A DNA stretch of 55,908 nucleotides from Phycisphaerae bacterium (GCA_014859965.1 JACZKQ010000096.1:1-55908); one strand, 5' to 3'. Shown: positions 26,902 to 36,786, numbered from the stretch's first letter. Notes: generated by a model not told the origin, from the sequence alone. Translations and numbers: made by a program.

Positions 26902-29900
26902 CTATTCGAAAAGGTCGGCGCCTGTGAGCCACCTCTGCATGAGCCACTCGACATCGTTGAAATCGACGTACATGTCGCGGTTGACGTCGGCGTCGAGGTA
27001 CTGCATATCCGGATAGGCTATGTAGCCGGGCACGTAGCGCCAGGGGCCCGCGGGATCCGTGCAGGGCGTGCCGCCGTAGGTGCAGTTGAGCCACTCCGAG
27101 GCGAGGATCGCAAAATCCGCCAGATTCACCAGGCAATCGCCGTTAATGTCGAACGGCAGTTTCTGACACGTCAACACGTCCGGCCGGTCATCGGGGCCAT
27201 CGGCCGATACGGCAAGCACCCTGCCCGCAACGTCGCCCACGTAAACGGTTCCGTCGGCCGTCACCACGGGGCCGGTCAACTCGCAAACTTTTGACTCCAC
27301 GCCGTATGTCGTGTGGGTATAAACGACCTGGGCCCCGGCATCGAAGCGGCTGATCAACTTCCCGTCGGGCCTGATCACGTACAGGACGCCGTCTGCGCCG
27401 GCGGCATAAACGAGCCCGTCCGCCCCCACGGTCAGCGAATAATTGCCTCCGCAGGCCAGGTGCTTGACCCATCGCACCGTGCCGTCCGGATTGATCGCCC
27501 GCAAATACGGATCGTCGAAACCGGCATAGATCGTCCCATCGGCGGCGATCGCCACCTCGGTCCAGGAGTATAGCCCTTTGGCGGCACTGCTGGTCGGCTC
27601 GCGCAACTGTGTGAACGTCGGGGCCGTCTCGTCCCACATCAGCTCACGAATCTGCGACTCGCTCAGAGCCGTCTCGTATAACCGAAGGTCATCCACCGGC
27701 AGGCCGCTCTCGCTGATGATGAGGCTTCCATAGGTATCCGCATCGATCCGCAGCGTGGACGTATTGGCCGCATAGCCGCCGTTGTCGCCGAATGCCGCAT
27801 CGAGCCGCCCGTCGACGTATATCTTCATGTCCGCCATGCCGGCCGCGCCGGCCCCTTCACGGGCCAGAACGACTGCCACATGATGCCACTGGTGATCCCG
27901 AAGCAGCCGTTTCCCGACCATGTATCCGCCGTTTGCCGCCACACGCACGCGCCCGGCAGATTCCAGTGTAATCGTCCAGTCGTCCGTCTGTGTGTCCCAT
28001 CGCACGATGCCCTCTCCAAAGGGGCGGCCCTTGACCCACACGCACACCGAACGCCCTTTCGTCCCCGCCTCCCACGTGAAACGCGAGACGTTGCCCGACC
28101 CACGCAGGATCGCGCCGCCGAGCACGCCCGGCACCCATGTAAAGTTCGTGGGACTGGGCCAGCCGTACATCGCTGAACGTCCATACGTCGAACTGTCGTA
28201 CGCGTGCGTACCACTGCCTTCGTTGAACTTCCAATAGCCGACGAGTTCCGGCTCGTGTGCGATGTTCGTGGCCCATTTTACGCGGCCGTCGGCCGGGTCG
28301 AGGGCATAGAGGTGCGGGTCGTCCACCATCGTCACATACAGCGTGCCGTCCGGGCCAACCACCGGCGCGGCCATAAAGCTGCCGCCCGCATCGCCGCCGG
28401 CCGTCAGCTGTGACTGCCAGCGGATGCCGGCGTCGACGGGGTCCAAGGCGTAAAGGGTGCTCTTGTACATGCCGCCGACATACACGGAGCCGTCCTTGCC
28501 GATCGACGGGGGCTGCAGGACCGACCCGCCGATCGCACCCGGCCCGGGCACGTCGAACCGCCACAATTCGCTGCCGTCACCAGCCAGCGCATATACCGTG
28601 CCGTCGGCCGAGCCAAAGAACACCCGCCCGGCGCCGTCCACCGCCGGACACGAATACACAAAGGCCCCGGTCTCATACTTCCATCGAAGCTGCCCGTCGG
28701 CCCCCACCGCATACAGCACGTCGCCAAATCCCACGTAAATCGTCCCGTCCGGCCCGACCGTCGGATGGCTCACCACGTCCTCTTCACCGCGGTAAACCTT
28801 GACCTGCGCATCGCTGCACAGGAAGCCGACCGAAGTGATCTCACGCTGGATCGCATCGCCGTAGGTCTCCAGTCGCGGCTCCGGCACGCCGTCTATATAC
28901 AATTGAACATCCGACCATCTCCGCGCCCCGTGCGGGACCACGACCGTCAGTTCCGTGCCCGCCTGCGTATTGGCCGGCGTCGCCCCAAACACATTGCCGG
29001 CAACACCGAAGTTGCGGAACCCGAATACCGGCACGCCGTTGCGCTCCACAACCCGGACCACCGTCGATCCCAGGCTCACGATGTCGCCGAGGAACCCGGC
29101 CTGCGGCACCCGTGCCGAAACGATGAGGGCATCCCACGTGCCGGACAGATTCGGGCTGCCCGGCGGCGTCTGCCCGTCGACCCGGTTCAACTCCAGAATC
29201 TCGCCATCACCCAGCGCACACTCCCAGAGCGTGCTGCCGACGGCATTTATCGCCGTCAGCACGCCGTTAGCCGTGACGTAGTAAACCTGCCCTTCGTCGC
29301 CGATCACCACGCCGTGGTAAACCGGCCCGGCCGTCCCGTGGGCCCACTTGAGGCTGCCCAGTTTCGGGCCCGTATGCTCGCTGAGACCCTGTCGCGCTCC
29401 GTCGCCGCCTAACGTGGGCCACTCCGCAGCGACAGGCTCGCCCGCCGCGTACGGAACCATCGCGAACGCCGCATCCCCTGCATATGCTATTTCACCGGCA
29501 GCGACGCTGGGCACAACCTTGACGCGGCAATCCTGCGAATCCACTCCCTGCGGCAGCGTCCACAGATACGTCCCCACATCGGGAAAACCCGCCTCCACAA
29601 GTTCCCACGTCGCCCCGCCGTCGGTGCTGTAGCTGATGTCGACTGTCTCCGGCTCCAATGGGCAGACGGCGATTTCCACGCTATCCCAATACACCCGCGG
29701 CGGACTGTTTAGCCGCACGCCAATGCGCCGGCCCACGACCGGGTCAACCCCCGCCTCTCCGGTCGTTACCGTGGCAGTTGCGGTGATCCACTCGCCTTTG
29801 GCGGGGACGCCGTCGAATCTCTGGTCAGTTCGAGCCACCACCCTATCCCAATCAGACCAGACCTCGCCCCACAGCACTGCGGTCCAGTTGGTGATCTCAC

Positions 29901-31344
29901 CCGCCCAGTCCGAGCGTCTGCCCACACGAACCGTCAACGTATAGCGAGTCCGCGGCTTATATACATCGTTGCTCAACTGATACAGGTCGCCGCCAAAGGA
30001 ATAACCGTATGCCTTGCCCACGCCCGGCGTCGGCTTGAACTGGCAGCCGTAAGCAATGCCCGCGGCGTCCAGCACCTGCCATCCGGCGGCCGCCCGGCTG
30101 TCGCTGATGTGGGCCGGGGACGGCTGCGACATGTCGGATGAGTTGAAGTCCGCGTTATTGATGAAGACGCGGTCGGCATGCGACCGACGCCAGCGGATCT
30201 CATGACGGCTGCCGGCGGCCCAGATTTCCCCGCCCGCGGGACGCTCCACCGTCAGCATGGGCATTACTTCGTCGGCGCCGATATCCACCCGGGCGCCCAT
30301 GACGCGGCTCTGCCCGTCCATATCCGTCTTGCCTGCCCCGTCGAAGGCGGGGTCGCCCCGGTCGACGCATACGGAATCGGAACGCAGGCGGTAATCGCTG
30401 GGCCGCTCGGCGTCGTACCTGTCATACGCAGCCACAAAACCGGGACGGCCGTAGACGATGCCCTGCTCGGCGGCGGGCACCACGGGCAGCGCAGCAGGAA
30501 TTGGATAGTTGCCGTCGAACTGGAAGACGGACCGCACGCAGCAGTAACGAACCCGCAGCGGATCCGATACAAAAAGGCTCCTGTTCTGCTCGCTCCAGAT
30601 GATCGTATTCTCGAGTGTTGCTGCCGTTCTCCAGCAGTCGACGTCATAGTATGTGTGTCTCAAATTGTAATCAAACCAACTGATCTTGTTGTTAGCCACC
30701 GTGCAGTTGGCGATCGTCGGCGAAGACGAGGCGGCCCCTAAGACGATGATGCCCGGGCCGTACCTCCGTGCAATGTTGTCGGCGACGACACAGCCCTCGA
30801 TGACGGCGTGACTGTCTCCCACGAGCGCGATGCCCCCTCCGAACTCAACGATTGCATCCGAACTGGTCGGCCCAGAGTAACCATTTACAACGATATTGCA
30901 CCGCCGCACGGTCGGCGAACTCCACCAGCAATAGATACCCCCGCCTGCCACGCCATTGAATTGCCGCGGCTGGCCGTCGAAGGCGACTTGCGTGCCGGTC
31001 CCTCGCGTCAGCGTAAATCCCTCAAGCACGCTGTCGCCGGTCTCGCCCTGATTGAATGTCACGCAACTGCCGTTATACTGTGCATCAATTACGGTCGCCG
31101 TCACCACGTTCCAGTCCTCGGGATCGGTGCTCCTGACTGTAATCGCTTTTCCCGCGAAGTTAAGCCTTTGCCGATATACCCCCGGCGCGACGATCACGAC
31201 ATCCCCGTCGGCGGCGGCAGCAATAGCCGACTGAATAGTCGCATACGCGTGATCGGGCCCCACCCACAGCTCGTCGGCAAATGCAGCCGAAGTGAGCAAG
31301 TGCACCGATACGATCAAGGCTATAAACCGTCTTGCCGTCTCCAC
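26902..31344 (-). CDS. Giant secreted beta-helix/PQQ-propeller/LamG/dockerin protein (2)
   Basis: A 1480-residue exported protein. Signal peptide 1-24; right-handed beta-helix with polysaccharide-lyase-like turns at about 25-365 (YATIQSAIAAAADGDVVIVAPGVYRQ, DSVLEGFTLTRG); a sandwich region, 380-640. A PQQ-like propeller from 641 (AEWPTLGGDGARQG) is interrupted by a LamG-type domain at about 1035-1235. The blades then resume, and a dockerin closes the protein (DINGDCLVNLADF, ADVNRDMYVDFNDV). From 641 on it parallels protein 1 closely, so the two are paralogues. The GTG at 31342-31344 follows TTGGAGGA, an arrangement shared with protein 1. First gene of the operon. The substrate or partner is unknown. 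Confidence 0.85.
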   Translation of the reverse strand: METARRFIALIVSVHLLTSAAFADELWVGPDHAYATIQSAIAAAADGDVVIVAPGVYRQRLNFAGKAITVRSTDPEDWNVVTATVIDAQYNGSCVTFNQGETGDSVLEGFTLTRGTGTQVAFDGQPRQFNGVAGGGIYCWWSSPTVRRCNIVVNGYSGPTSSDAIVEFGGGIALVGDSHAVIEGCVVADNIARRYGPGIIVLGAASSSPTIANCTVANNKISWFDYNLRHTYYDVDCWRTAATLENTIIWSEQNRSLFVSDPLRVRYCCVRSVFQFDGNYPIPAALPVVPAAEQGIVYGRPGFVAAYDRYDAERPSDYRLRSDSVCVDRGDPAFDGAGKTDMDGQSRVMGARVDIGADEVMPMLTVERPAGGEIWAAGSRHEIRWRRSHADRVFINNADFNSSDMSQPSPAHISDSRAAAGWQVLDAAGIAYGCQFKPTPGVGKAYGYSFGGDLYQLSNDVYKPRTRYTLTVRVGRRSDWAGEITNWTAVLWGEVWSDWDRVVARTDQRFDGVPAKGEWITATATVTTGEAGVDPVVGRRIGVRLNSPPRVYWDSVEIAVCPLEPETVDISYSTDGGATWELVEAGFPDVGTYLWTLPQGVDSQDCRVKVVPSVAAGEIAYAGDAAFAMVPYAAGEPVAAEWPTLGGDGARQGLSEHTGPKLGSLKWAHGTAGPVYHGVVIGDEGQVYYVTANGVLTAINAVGSTLWECALGDGEILELNRVDGQTPPGSPNLSGTWDALIVSARVPQAGFLGDIVSLGSTVVRVVERNGVPVFGFRNFGVAGNVFGATPANTQAGTELTVVVPHGARRWSDVQLYIDGVPEPRLETYGDAIQREITSVGFLCSDAQVKVYRGEEDVVSHPTVGPDGTIYVGFGDVLYAVGADGQLRWKYETGAFVYSCPAVDGAGRVFFGSADGTVYALAGDGSELWRFDVPGPGAIGGSVLQPPSIGKDGSVYVGGMYKSTLYALDPVDAGIRWQSQLTAGGDAGGSFMAAPVVGPDGTLYVTMVDDPHLYALDPADGRVKWATNIAHEPELVGYWKFNEGSGTHAYDSSTYGRSAMYGWPSPTNFTWVPGVLGGAILRGSGNVSRFTWEAGTKGRSVCVWVKGRPFGEGIVRWDTQTDDWTITLESAGRVRVAANGGYMVGKRLLRDHQWHHVAVVLAREGAGAAGMADMKIYVDGRLDAAFGDNGGYAANTSTLRIDADTYGSLIISESGLPVDDLRLYETALSESQIRELMWDETAPTFTQLREPTSSAAKGLYSWTEVAIAADGTIYAGFDDPYLRAINPDGTVRWVKHLACGGNYSLTVGADGLVYAAGADGVLYVIRPDGKLISRFDAGAQVVYTHTTYGVESKVCELTGPVVTADGTVYVGDVAGRVLAVSADGPDDRPDVLTCQKLPFDINGDCLVNLADFAILASEWLNCTYGGTPCTDPAGPWRYVPGYIAYPDMQYLDADVNRDMYVDFNDVEWLMQRWLTGADLFE

Positions 31345-31402
31345 GTGTGATCCTCCAAAAGAAAGCCCCTCTTTGTTAAGCAAAGAACCTGCAACCTCCT
31401 GA

Positions 31403-31431
31403 ATTATAGCCGCGGCCTGCAAGATGGTCAA
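31403..31431 (-). promoter_or_regulatory. Strong sigma-70-type promoter of the propeller/pilin-like operon
   Basis: On the minus strand: TTGACC (31426-31431), a 17-base spacer and a perfect TATAAT (31403-31408). The transcript would start about 50 bases before the GTG. Short gaps downstream (40, 84, 21 and 22 bases) suggest that all five genes to 21537 are read from it. Confidence 0.75.
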
Positions 31432-31530
31432 GCAAAAATACATTGAATTTCTACATCGCCTTGAACGCGTCAATACCCCCGCTGCCGCCCTATCCATTTA
31501 CTGCCGGCCGCAAGTAAAAAGCTAAATGGA

Positions 31531-31558
31531 TTGACTAATGTCCGCAATGAGTTATAGT
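31531..31558 (+). promoter_or_regulatory. Sigma-70-type promoter of the single-pass membrane protein gene
   Basis: TTGACT (31531-31536), a 16-base spacer and TATAGT (31553-31558). The leader to the ATG at 31714 is about 150 bases. Confidence 0.6.
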
Positions 31559-31713
31559 TTGCAGTGAAAGACAAGAGTATTCTCAGGTGCGTGGGTACGA
31601 AGATGCCGCTGTCGCTTCGCCTGTCGGCGGCGGCGGCTTTGATGGCGCACAGAGGGTCAAAAGGGGACAGCATCTTTCAGCATTAGGTCGCGCCGGCTGA
31701 CAAGGAGGCACGC

Positions 31714-32436
31714 ATGAACAAAAAGACGAAATCCAAACTCTCAAAAAAATATGTTACCGAGGGCGAACTGCTGAAGGACATGCGGGACCAGCTCATCGTG
31801 GAACTTCCCAAACTCACTAAAAAACGGGCCTTTTGGACACTTATGCCTTACATGGCCATGTTAGGGTTTGCTTCACTCTGTTTCATTGACTTTACCCGGC
31901 CCGCAAAAAAAGCGGACCTCCTCATAGGCCCGGGTACTGAAATCACTCTGGTGCAGATGCCCCAGCCCAACTGGAATGAATACGGGCTCACGCCGTCGCC
32001 GGACTACTGGCGCATTCCGAATCCCGTGGGCCGATCCGCTCACCTCTTCGACGTGACGCTGACCGCCAGGACCCTGCCCTACAAGAAAAGCATGATCCGG
32101 GCGCTTGCCCAGGACCTCGCCGGCGAGGCAAGGCTGGAACTCCTGGAAGCACCGCTGATCGTCCAACACCCGACCGTGCTATTCATGACCCCTGTCGCCA
32201 TAGATGACGAGGACCTGCCCGTCCGGGCGGCGGTCATCCGAACGTGCGCACTTAAGATAGCAGACAAGGAGATCCCGCTGCACACATTTGTCGACCCTCA
32301 CATACACCACGGTAAACTCATCGTGGAAATTGCACCAGATCGCGGCCAGCCCCGCTTCGAAGAGAACCTGAGCATGGCTTTCACTCGCGTTGTCAGGTTC
32401 GTAACCGGCCTGTTCGACAAGCCCACCAAAAAATAG
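31714..32436 (+). CDS. Single-pass membrane protein of unknown function
   Basis: 240 residues, with AAGGAGG about eight bases before the ATG. The N-terminus is basic (NKKTKSKLSKKY) and leads into one membrane helix at about 42-60 (TLMPYMAMLGFASLCFIDF). The rest is soluble, probably periplasmic, with a beta-rich part (SAHLFDVTLTARTLPYKKSM) and a final helix. I recognise no family. The last 139 bases overlap the end of the opposing protease gene. It has its own promoter and a structured leader. Confidence 0.65.
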   Translation: MNKKTKSKLSKKYVTEGELLKDMRDQLIVELPKLTKKRAFWTLMPYMAMLGFASLCFIDFTRPAKKADLLIGPGTEITLVQMPQPNWNEYGLTPSPDYWRIPNPVGRSAHLFDVTLTARTLPYKKSMIRALAQDLAGEARLELLEAPLIVQHPTVLFMTPVAIDDEDLPVRAAVIRTCALKIADKEIPLHTFVDPHIHHGKLIVEIAPDRGQPRFEENLSMAFTRVVRFVTGLFDKPTKK

Positions 32437-33350
32437 CCTGCCTGACACGGCTTCCCTGGCCGCAGCAAGCTCATCGGCGAATCGCTCTTTGCGTCGACAC
32501 GGCGAGACATGCCCTCTCTCCAACGGCATTGTCGACGAATAGCTGAGGCATTCAGCGTGCGCTGCCGTGTTTCGTAATCGATCCAGACGGCATCGTTCAT
32601 ATAGGCACAGGCGTACTCGTACGTCATGCAGCGTTCCGGGCCGTTGTGGTTGGAATCGCGGAAGAGGAACAGGCCTCCGCCGGGCTGCTCCGGATCGTCC
32701 CGATATCCCACCAGCAGGACGCTGTGACCGTCGAAAACACCTTCCGGCGGCGGCATGACCAGCGTGTTGTTCTCCCATTGCACGTTCTTCGGCCAGCGGA
32801 AACCGGCACAGACCGGCCATTGCCTTCCGAGCGTCCGTTTAATCGCGGCCGCCTGCTTGCCGGTCAATCCTGTATTCGGGTTCCACCGCTTGATCCAGTG
32901 CAGCCGCAAATCGGTCGCATGCACCCCGCGTGCATGTTCCTTCGATTCCTCACCGGGCGCCAGGGCCGGATCAAATTCGTCCCGGTACGGCATATCCAAC
33001 TCGGGACATATGCCATAGATCGCAAATCCCCGCCAGAGATCAGAAAAAAAGCCGCCATCCCGCATTTGGCCCAGCGCCTGGTTCGAAGCCCAATTGAGAA
33101 ACTCCACACTCAACCGCGGTCCGCCGCCGCACTTGCTCGACACGGCATACTCCAGGGCTCCCGTCATGGTGAAAACCGAGCATGTACCCCGTTTGCCCTG
33201 AAGCCGCGGGTCGAGCGCCCATTTCTTGAAGGCGGGCCGGAGATCGACGGTGAAAGCCGCCAAATCACTATCGGGGCAACTGTCTTGCGGTGCGCCGGCA
33301 AGGAGGTTTTGAGACAGAAGCAGCCCGGCCACCGCCAGGCGGATCAGCAT
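32298..33350 (-). CDS. Secreted papain-like cysteine protease (C1 family)
   Basis: The active site of C1 peptidases can be assigned: Q51 and C57 in QGKRGTCSVF (oxyanion Gln and nucleophile), H209 in DGHSVLLVGY and N234 in RDSNHNG. A signal peptide precedes (residues 1-19). There is no long propeptide, as in bacterial C1 proteins. The start at about 33350 has AGAGG upstream; a GTG 12 codons earlier is possible. The last 40-50 residues look unlike the family and are antisense to the end of the neighbouring gene. A shifted stop or readthrough is therefore possible; the true protein may end near residue 300. Confidence 0.8.
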   Translation of the reverse strand: MLIRLAVAGLLLSQNLLAGAPQDSCPDSDLAAFTVDLRPAFKKWALDPRLQGKRGTCSVFTMTGALEYAVSSKCGGGPRLSVEFLNWASNQALGQMRDGGFFSDLWRGFAIYGICPELDMPYRDEFDPALAPGEESKEHARGVHATDLRLHWIKRWNPNTGLTGKQAAAIKRTLGRQWPVCAGFRWPKNVQWENNTLVMPPPEGVFDGHSVLLVGYRDDPEQPGGGLFLFRDSNHNGPERCMTYEYACAYMNDAVWIDYETRQRTLNASAIRRQCRWREGMSRRVDAKSDSPMSLLRPGKPCQAGYFLVGLSNRPVTNLTTRVKAMLRFSSKRGWPRSGAISTMSLPWCM

Positions 33351-33779
33351 GCAATCAAACCTCTGCAAGAAATATAGTGTCAGCACAGCAAATCTCCCGG
33401 TTTGCCCATTTTACGTCCAGGCATACGCATACCTTCATGGATCATTATACCCGGTCTGTTCTTTCCTGCAAGCCGGCCTTCGGGGCAGGGCTGGCGCATT
33501 CTCCGGTTGTCCGCATCCCAAACCCAACCTGTGGCGACAATGGAGAGCAAAACCGGGTGGGCAGAGGCCAAAATCAGGAGCATCTGTTCGCCGGGGGGGG
33601 ATTTTGGCCTCTGGGGCCCCGACCGGTTTTGCTCGGTCTTGGCGGCGCCGGTTGCCCAGCGAGTTATGAGGAGAATGCGTTTGCCCTGTTCGGGTAACTC
33701 CTCGGCGGTTGGCCGAAGTGCTGAAGAAGTTCCGAGGATTAACAGCCGAAACATGGACAGGCGATAAGGGGGCGGGTTA
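33351..33779. other. Intergenic region with repeat A copy 2
   Basis: The only recognisable content is the inverted repeat A copy (33484-33632). The rest, up to the GH15 ribosome binding site (AAGGGGG at about 33768), shows no gene. I see no clear promoter for the GH15 gene. Confidence 0.6.
33484..33632 (-). repeat. Dispersed repeat A, copy 2 (inverted)
   Basis: The reverse complement of 33484-33632 matches bases 1-152 almost throughout, including the hairpin with GCAAAACCGG outer arms, the C tract (eight instead of nine) and the flank with CCATTGTCGCC and a GGTTGGGTTT-type segment. Confidence 0.9.
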
Positions 33780-35609
33780 ATGTATCGGCCTATCGAAAGT
33801 TACGGTTTGATCGGCAATATGCGGACGGCCGCGCTGGTCGGCGGCGACGGTTCGATGGACTGGCTCTGCCTGCCGCACTTTGATTCGCCGAGTGTGTTTG
33901 CCGCCATTCTGGACGACCGCAAAGGCGGGCGATTTCAAATCACCGCCGTTGACAAGGCGATCCACTCCCGGCAATTCTACTGGCCGGAAACCAACGTACT
34001 GGTCACCCGCTTTCTATGCCCGGACGGCGTCGCCGAACTGGTCGATTTCATGCCCGTCGGCGGCTCGTCGCATTCCGAAGGCACCCTCATCGTCCGCACA
34101 ATCACCGGCATGAGCGGCGAACTGGCGGTCCGCGTCACGTGCCATCCGGCTTTCAACTACGGCCGCGATGCGCACGAGGTGGTCGTTACGCCGCGCGGCG
34201 TGTGCTTCCACGCGCCCGGGCAAAGCCTTGGCCTGGCGACGGATATCCCGCTCAAACGCGACGGCACGGGCGTCAGCGGCGAGTTCCGCCTCGCGGAGGG
34301 ACAAAGCGCCGTCTTCGTCATGCAGTCCGTCGAGCAAGGCGGCGGCTGCGGCCTGCCCTTTTCCGAAGCCCAGGCCAAAGACCAGTTCCATCGCACGATT
34401 GCCTTCTGGCGGCGATGGCTGGCGCACTGTTCGTACACGGGCCGATGGCGCGAGATGGTGCATCGCTCCGCCCTGGTCCTGAAACTGCTGACCTTCGAAC
34501 CCACCGGCGCCATCGTCGCTGCGCCGACGTGCTCCCTGCCGGAAGCCCTCGGCGGCAGCAGGAACTGGGACTATCGCTATGTTTGGATCCGTGACGCCGC
34601 CTTCACCGTCTACGCACTGATGCGGATCGGTTTCAGGGAGGAGGCGACGCACTTCATGCAGTGGGTCGAGGACCGGTGCCGCCAGGCCAACCCGGACGGC
34701 TCGCTGCAATTGATGTATACCATCGACGGACGGCCCGAGATGCCCGAGTCGGTGCTCGGGCACTTCGAGGGCTATGCCGGCTCGCACCCGGTGCGCATCG
34801 GAAACGCCGCGCACGAGCAATTGCAGATCGATATGTACGGCGAGTTGATGGATTCGGTGTATCTGTACAACAAGTACGGCTCGCCGATCTCCTACGACCT
34901 CTGGCAAAGCCTCGTCAAGACGCTCGACTGGGTGTGCGAAAACTGGCATCGGCCGGACACGGGAATATGGGAGTTTCGAGGCGAACCCCGACACTTCGTC
35001 TATTCCAAATTGATGTCCTGGGTCGCGCTGGACCGCGGGGTCCGACTTGCCGACAAGCGTTCGTTTCCTGCCGACCGGCAGCGATGGCTCCAGGTGCGCG
35101 ACATGATCTACAGGGAAATTCACGACAAGGGCTTCAGCGCCACGACCAATGCGTTCGTGCAAACCTACGGCGGCGAAGCGCTCGATGCCGCCAACCTGAT
35201 CATGCCGCTGGTGTTTTTCATGTCGCCGACCGACCCGCGGATGCTCGGCACCATCGATGCGATTCGCACCCCGGTTCGGCGCGGCGGCCTCACGTCCGGG
35301 GGGCTCGTCTACCGGTACCACCCCGCACAGGAAATCGACGGCCTCGAAGGAGAAGAAGGCACATTCAATATATGCAGCTTCTGGCTCATCGAAGCGCTGA
35401 CGCGGGCAGGCCGGACCGACCCGGCGCGTCTCGACGAAGCCCGCCTGATGTTCGAACGCATGATGAGCCACGCAAATCACCTCGGCCTATACGCCGAACA
35501 AATCGGCCCCTGCGGAGAAGCGCTCGGAAACTACCCCCAGGCCTTCACGCACATCGCCCTCATCAGCGCCGCCTTCAATCTCGACCGGGCCCTCGACGGA
35601 CGCGCCTGA
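33780..35609 (+). CDS. Glycoside hydrolase family 15 protein (glucoamylase/trehalase type)
   Basis: 609 residues, cytoplasmic (no signal peptide). The N-terminal beta-sandwich opens with the family-typical [40 protein letters not shown]. The (alpha/alpha)6 domain contains [18 protein letters not shown]. The candidate acid is E398 or E402 ([10 protein letters not shown]); the candidate base is E525 or E526 ([13 protein letters not shown]). Bacterial proteins of this type hydrolyse alpha-1,4-glucans or trehalose; which one cannot be told. The ribosome binding site is AAGGGGG. It ends 22 bases before the opposing aldolase gene. Confidence 0.92.
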   Translation: MYRPIESYGLIGNMRTAALVGGDGSMDWLCLPHFDSPSVFAAILDDRKGGRFQITAVDKAIHSRQFYWPETNVLVTRFLCPDGVAELVDFMPVGGSSHSEGTLIVRTITGMSGELAVRVTCHPAFNYGRDAHEVVVTPRGVCFHAPGQSLGLATDIPLKRDGTGVSGEFRLAEGQSAVFVMQSVEQGGGCGLPFSEAQAKDQFHRTIAFWRRWLAHCSYTGRWREMVHRSALVLKLLTFEPTGAIVAAPTCSLPEALGGSRNWDYRYVWIRDAAFTVYALMRIGFREEATHFMQWVEDRCRQANPDGSLQLMYTIDGRPEMPESVLGHFEGYAGSHPVRIGNAAHEQLQIDMYGELMDSVYLYNKYGSPISYDLWQSLVKTLDWVCENWHRPDTGIWEFRGEPRHFVYSKLMSWVALDRGVRLADKRSFPADRQRWLQVRDMIYREIHDKGFSATTNAFVQTYGGEALDAANLIMPLVFFMSPTDPRMLGTIDAIRTPVRRGGLTSGGLVYRYHPAQEIDGLEGEEGTFNICSFWLIEALTRAGRTDPARLDEARLMFERMMSHANHLGLYAEQIGPCGEALGNYPQAFTHIALISAAFNLDRALDGRA

Positions 35610-35631
35610 CGCATGAGACCGCCCGCGCCGG

Positions 35632-36276
35632 CTACCCCCTGCTGTCGTTCACGGCGGCGACGTACCTGGCGGCCTCGGCGGCGAGCGCAGGCCAGTCGCG
35701 GCGGGCGACGATGTCCCGGCGAATGACAGAACCGCCAATGCCGATTCCGATGCAGCCGGCAGCGATGTACTCGCCGATGTTGTCAAGATTGACGCCGCCA
35801 ACGGCGAGAAAATCGACCGTATCGATAGGTCCGCGGAGTTGCCTGATTCCGCCCGGGCCGACAGCAGAGGCAGGGAATATCTTAACGACTCTTGCCCCGA
35901 GGCGTGCGGCGGCAAGTATCTCCGTGGCGGTCTGTGCCCCCGGGAAGATCGCGACGTTGTGGACGACGCAATAGCGGATCACATCGGGGTTGACATCGGG
36001 GGCGACCATGTACTGGGCGCCGGCGGCCAAGGCCTGCTCGCAGAGAGCCGCCGTAATAACGGTACCGGCGCCGATGACCATTCGGCCGGCAGTGCGGTCC
36101 CGCAGCAGTGCGATCATGTCGGCAAAACCGGGGGTATTGCAGGTCACCTCCAGCAGTCTGATGCCGCCGGAATAAAGCGCCTCGGCGATCTCGACAATGA
36201 CATCCGGGGCAACCCCGCGCACAATGGCGATAACGCCGTGCCGGCGCGCCGACTCATACACAACTTCAGCATTCAT
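35632..36276 (-). CDS. eda: Bifunctional 4-hydroxy-2-oxoglutarate/KDPG aldolase type enzyme
   Basis: 214 residues, a class I aldolase TIM barrel. The key residues are present: E43 (LLEVTCNTP), K132 (VVKIFPA, Schiff base), GAGTV at 70-74 and the phosphate-binding GGVNLDN region. It would split 2-keto-3-deoxy-6-phosphogluconate to pyruvate and glyceraldehyde 3-phosphate, feeding uronate or gluconate breakdown. Related DgoA-type aldolases act on the galactonate derivative, so specificity is not settled. I chose the ATG at 36276 because of GAGAGGAC upstream. Confidence 0.9.
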   Translation of the reverse strand: MNAEVVYESARRHGVIAIVRGVAPDVIVEIAEALYSGGIRLLEVTCNTPGFADMIALLRDRTAGRMVIGAGTVITAALCEQALAAGAQYMVAPDVNPDVIRYCVVHNVAIFPGAQTATEILAAARLGARVVKIFPASAVGPGGIRQLRGPIDTVDFLAVGGVNLDNIGEYIAAGCIGIGIGGSVIRRDIVARRDWPALAAEAARYVAAVNDSRG

Positions 36277-36786
36277 GGAAAGTCCTCTCCAAGTCCATTC
36301 CCGCACGGCTGCGGCCATTTATGGCAGATTGGGCAATCTGCCGAAGGTTTCACGCCTCGCAATGCAAAATCGTATCATAAAAGAGGCATATATTGCAAGG
36401 GAATCCGTACCAACCTGCGTTGACAGCCATTCGGGCGAGGGCTAAACTTAAGTTAATTGTGAATGTGAACGCAGGCACAATATCGAACCGGGCATGCGGA
36501 TTCATGGCAGCCCGGGTCACCGAGTTCAGATGGCCGATATTTGGCTTCGTCCACAACGCTTCAACAGGATCTGCACCTAAAAGCTTTGCACCGTCTGTAT
36601 TTATGCACGAATTATCCGCCGCCCGCGTATAAAAAACGGGGTTGCCCAGCTTGGAGCCGCCGGTTTGAGGCAGTAACGCGGCGCGGCGATAAGAATGATG
36701 GAAATGTCCGAGAATTGGTTTTGCTTGTCGCCGCATGATGCGCAATTGCGCTTTTCAGCCGGTCAGGCCATGAAAGAGGGCCTTGA
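36277..36786. other. Divergent region between aldolase gene and rex
   Basis: No gene is supported. A TTGTGAA half-site resembling half of a Rex operator lies at 36457-36463, and a weak promoter-like pair TTAATT-N17-CACAAT overlaps it; the second half-site is missing. An AT-rich stretch at 36370-36400 may hold the aldolase promoter. The last part carries AGAGGG before the rex start. Confidence 0.5.

Larger units (their letters stand above)
31345..31713. other. Divergent promoter region
   Basis: The leftward promoter is at 31403-31431 and the rightward one at 31531-31558. The long rightward leader (about 31565-31713) can fold through GATG-CC-GCTGTC near 31602 with GACAGCATC near 31667. No gene is supported inside. 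Confidence 0.6.

Noticed and set aside
23329..31344. Reading the PQQ-type giants as quinoprotein dehydrogenases
   Set aside because: Only the blade repeats of the BamB-like sort are seen; there is no adjacent-cysteine pair or other quinone-site signature and no cytochrome.
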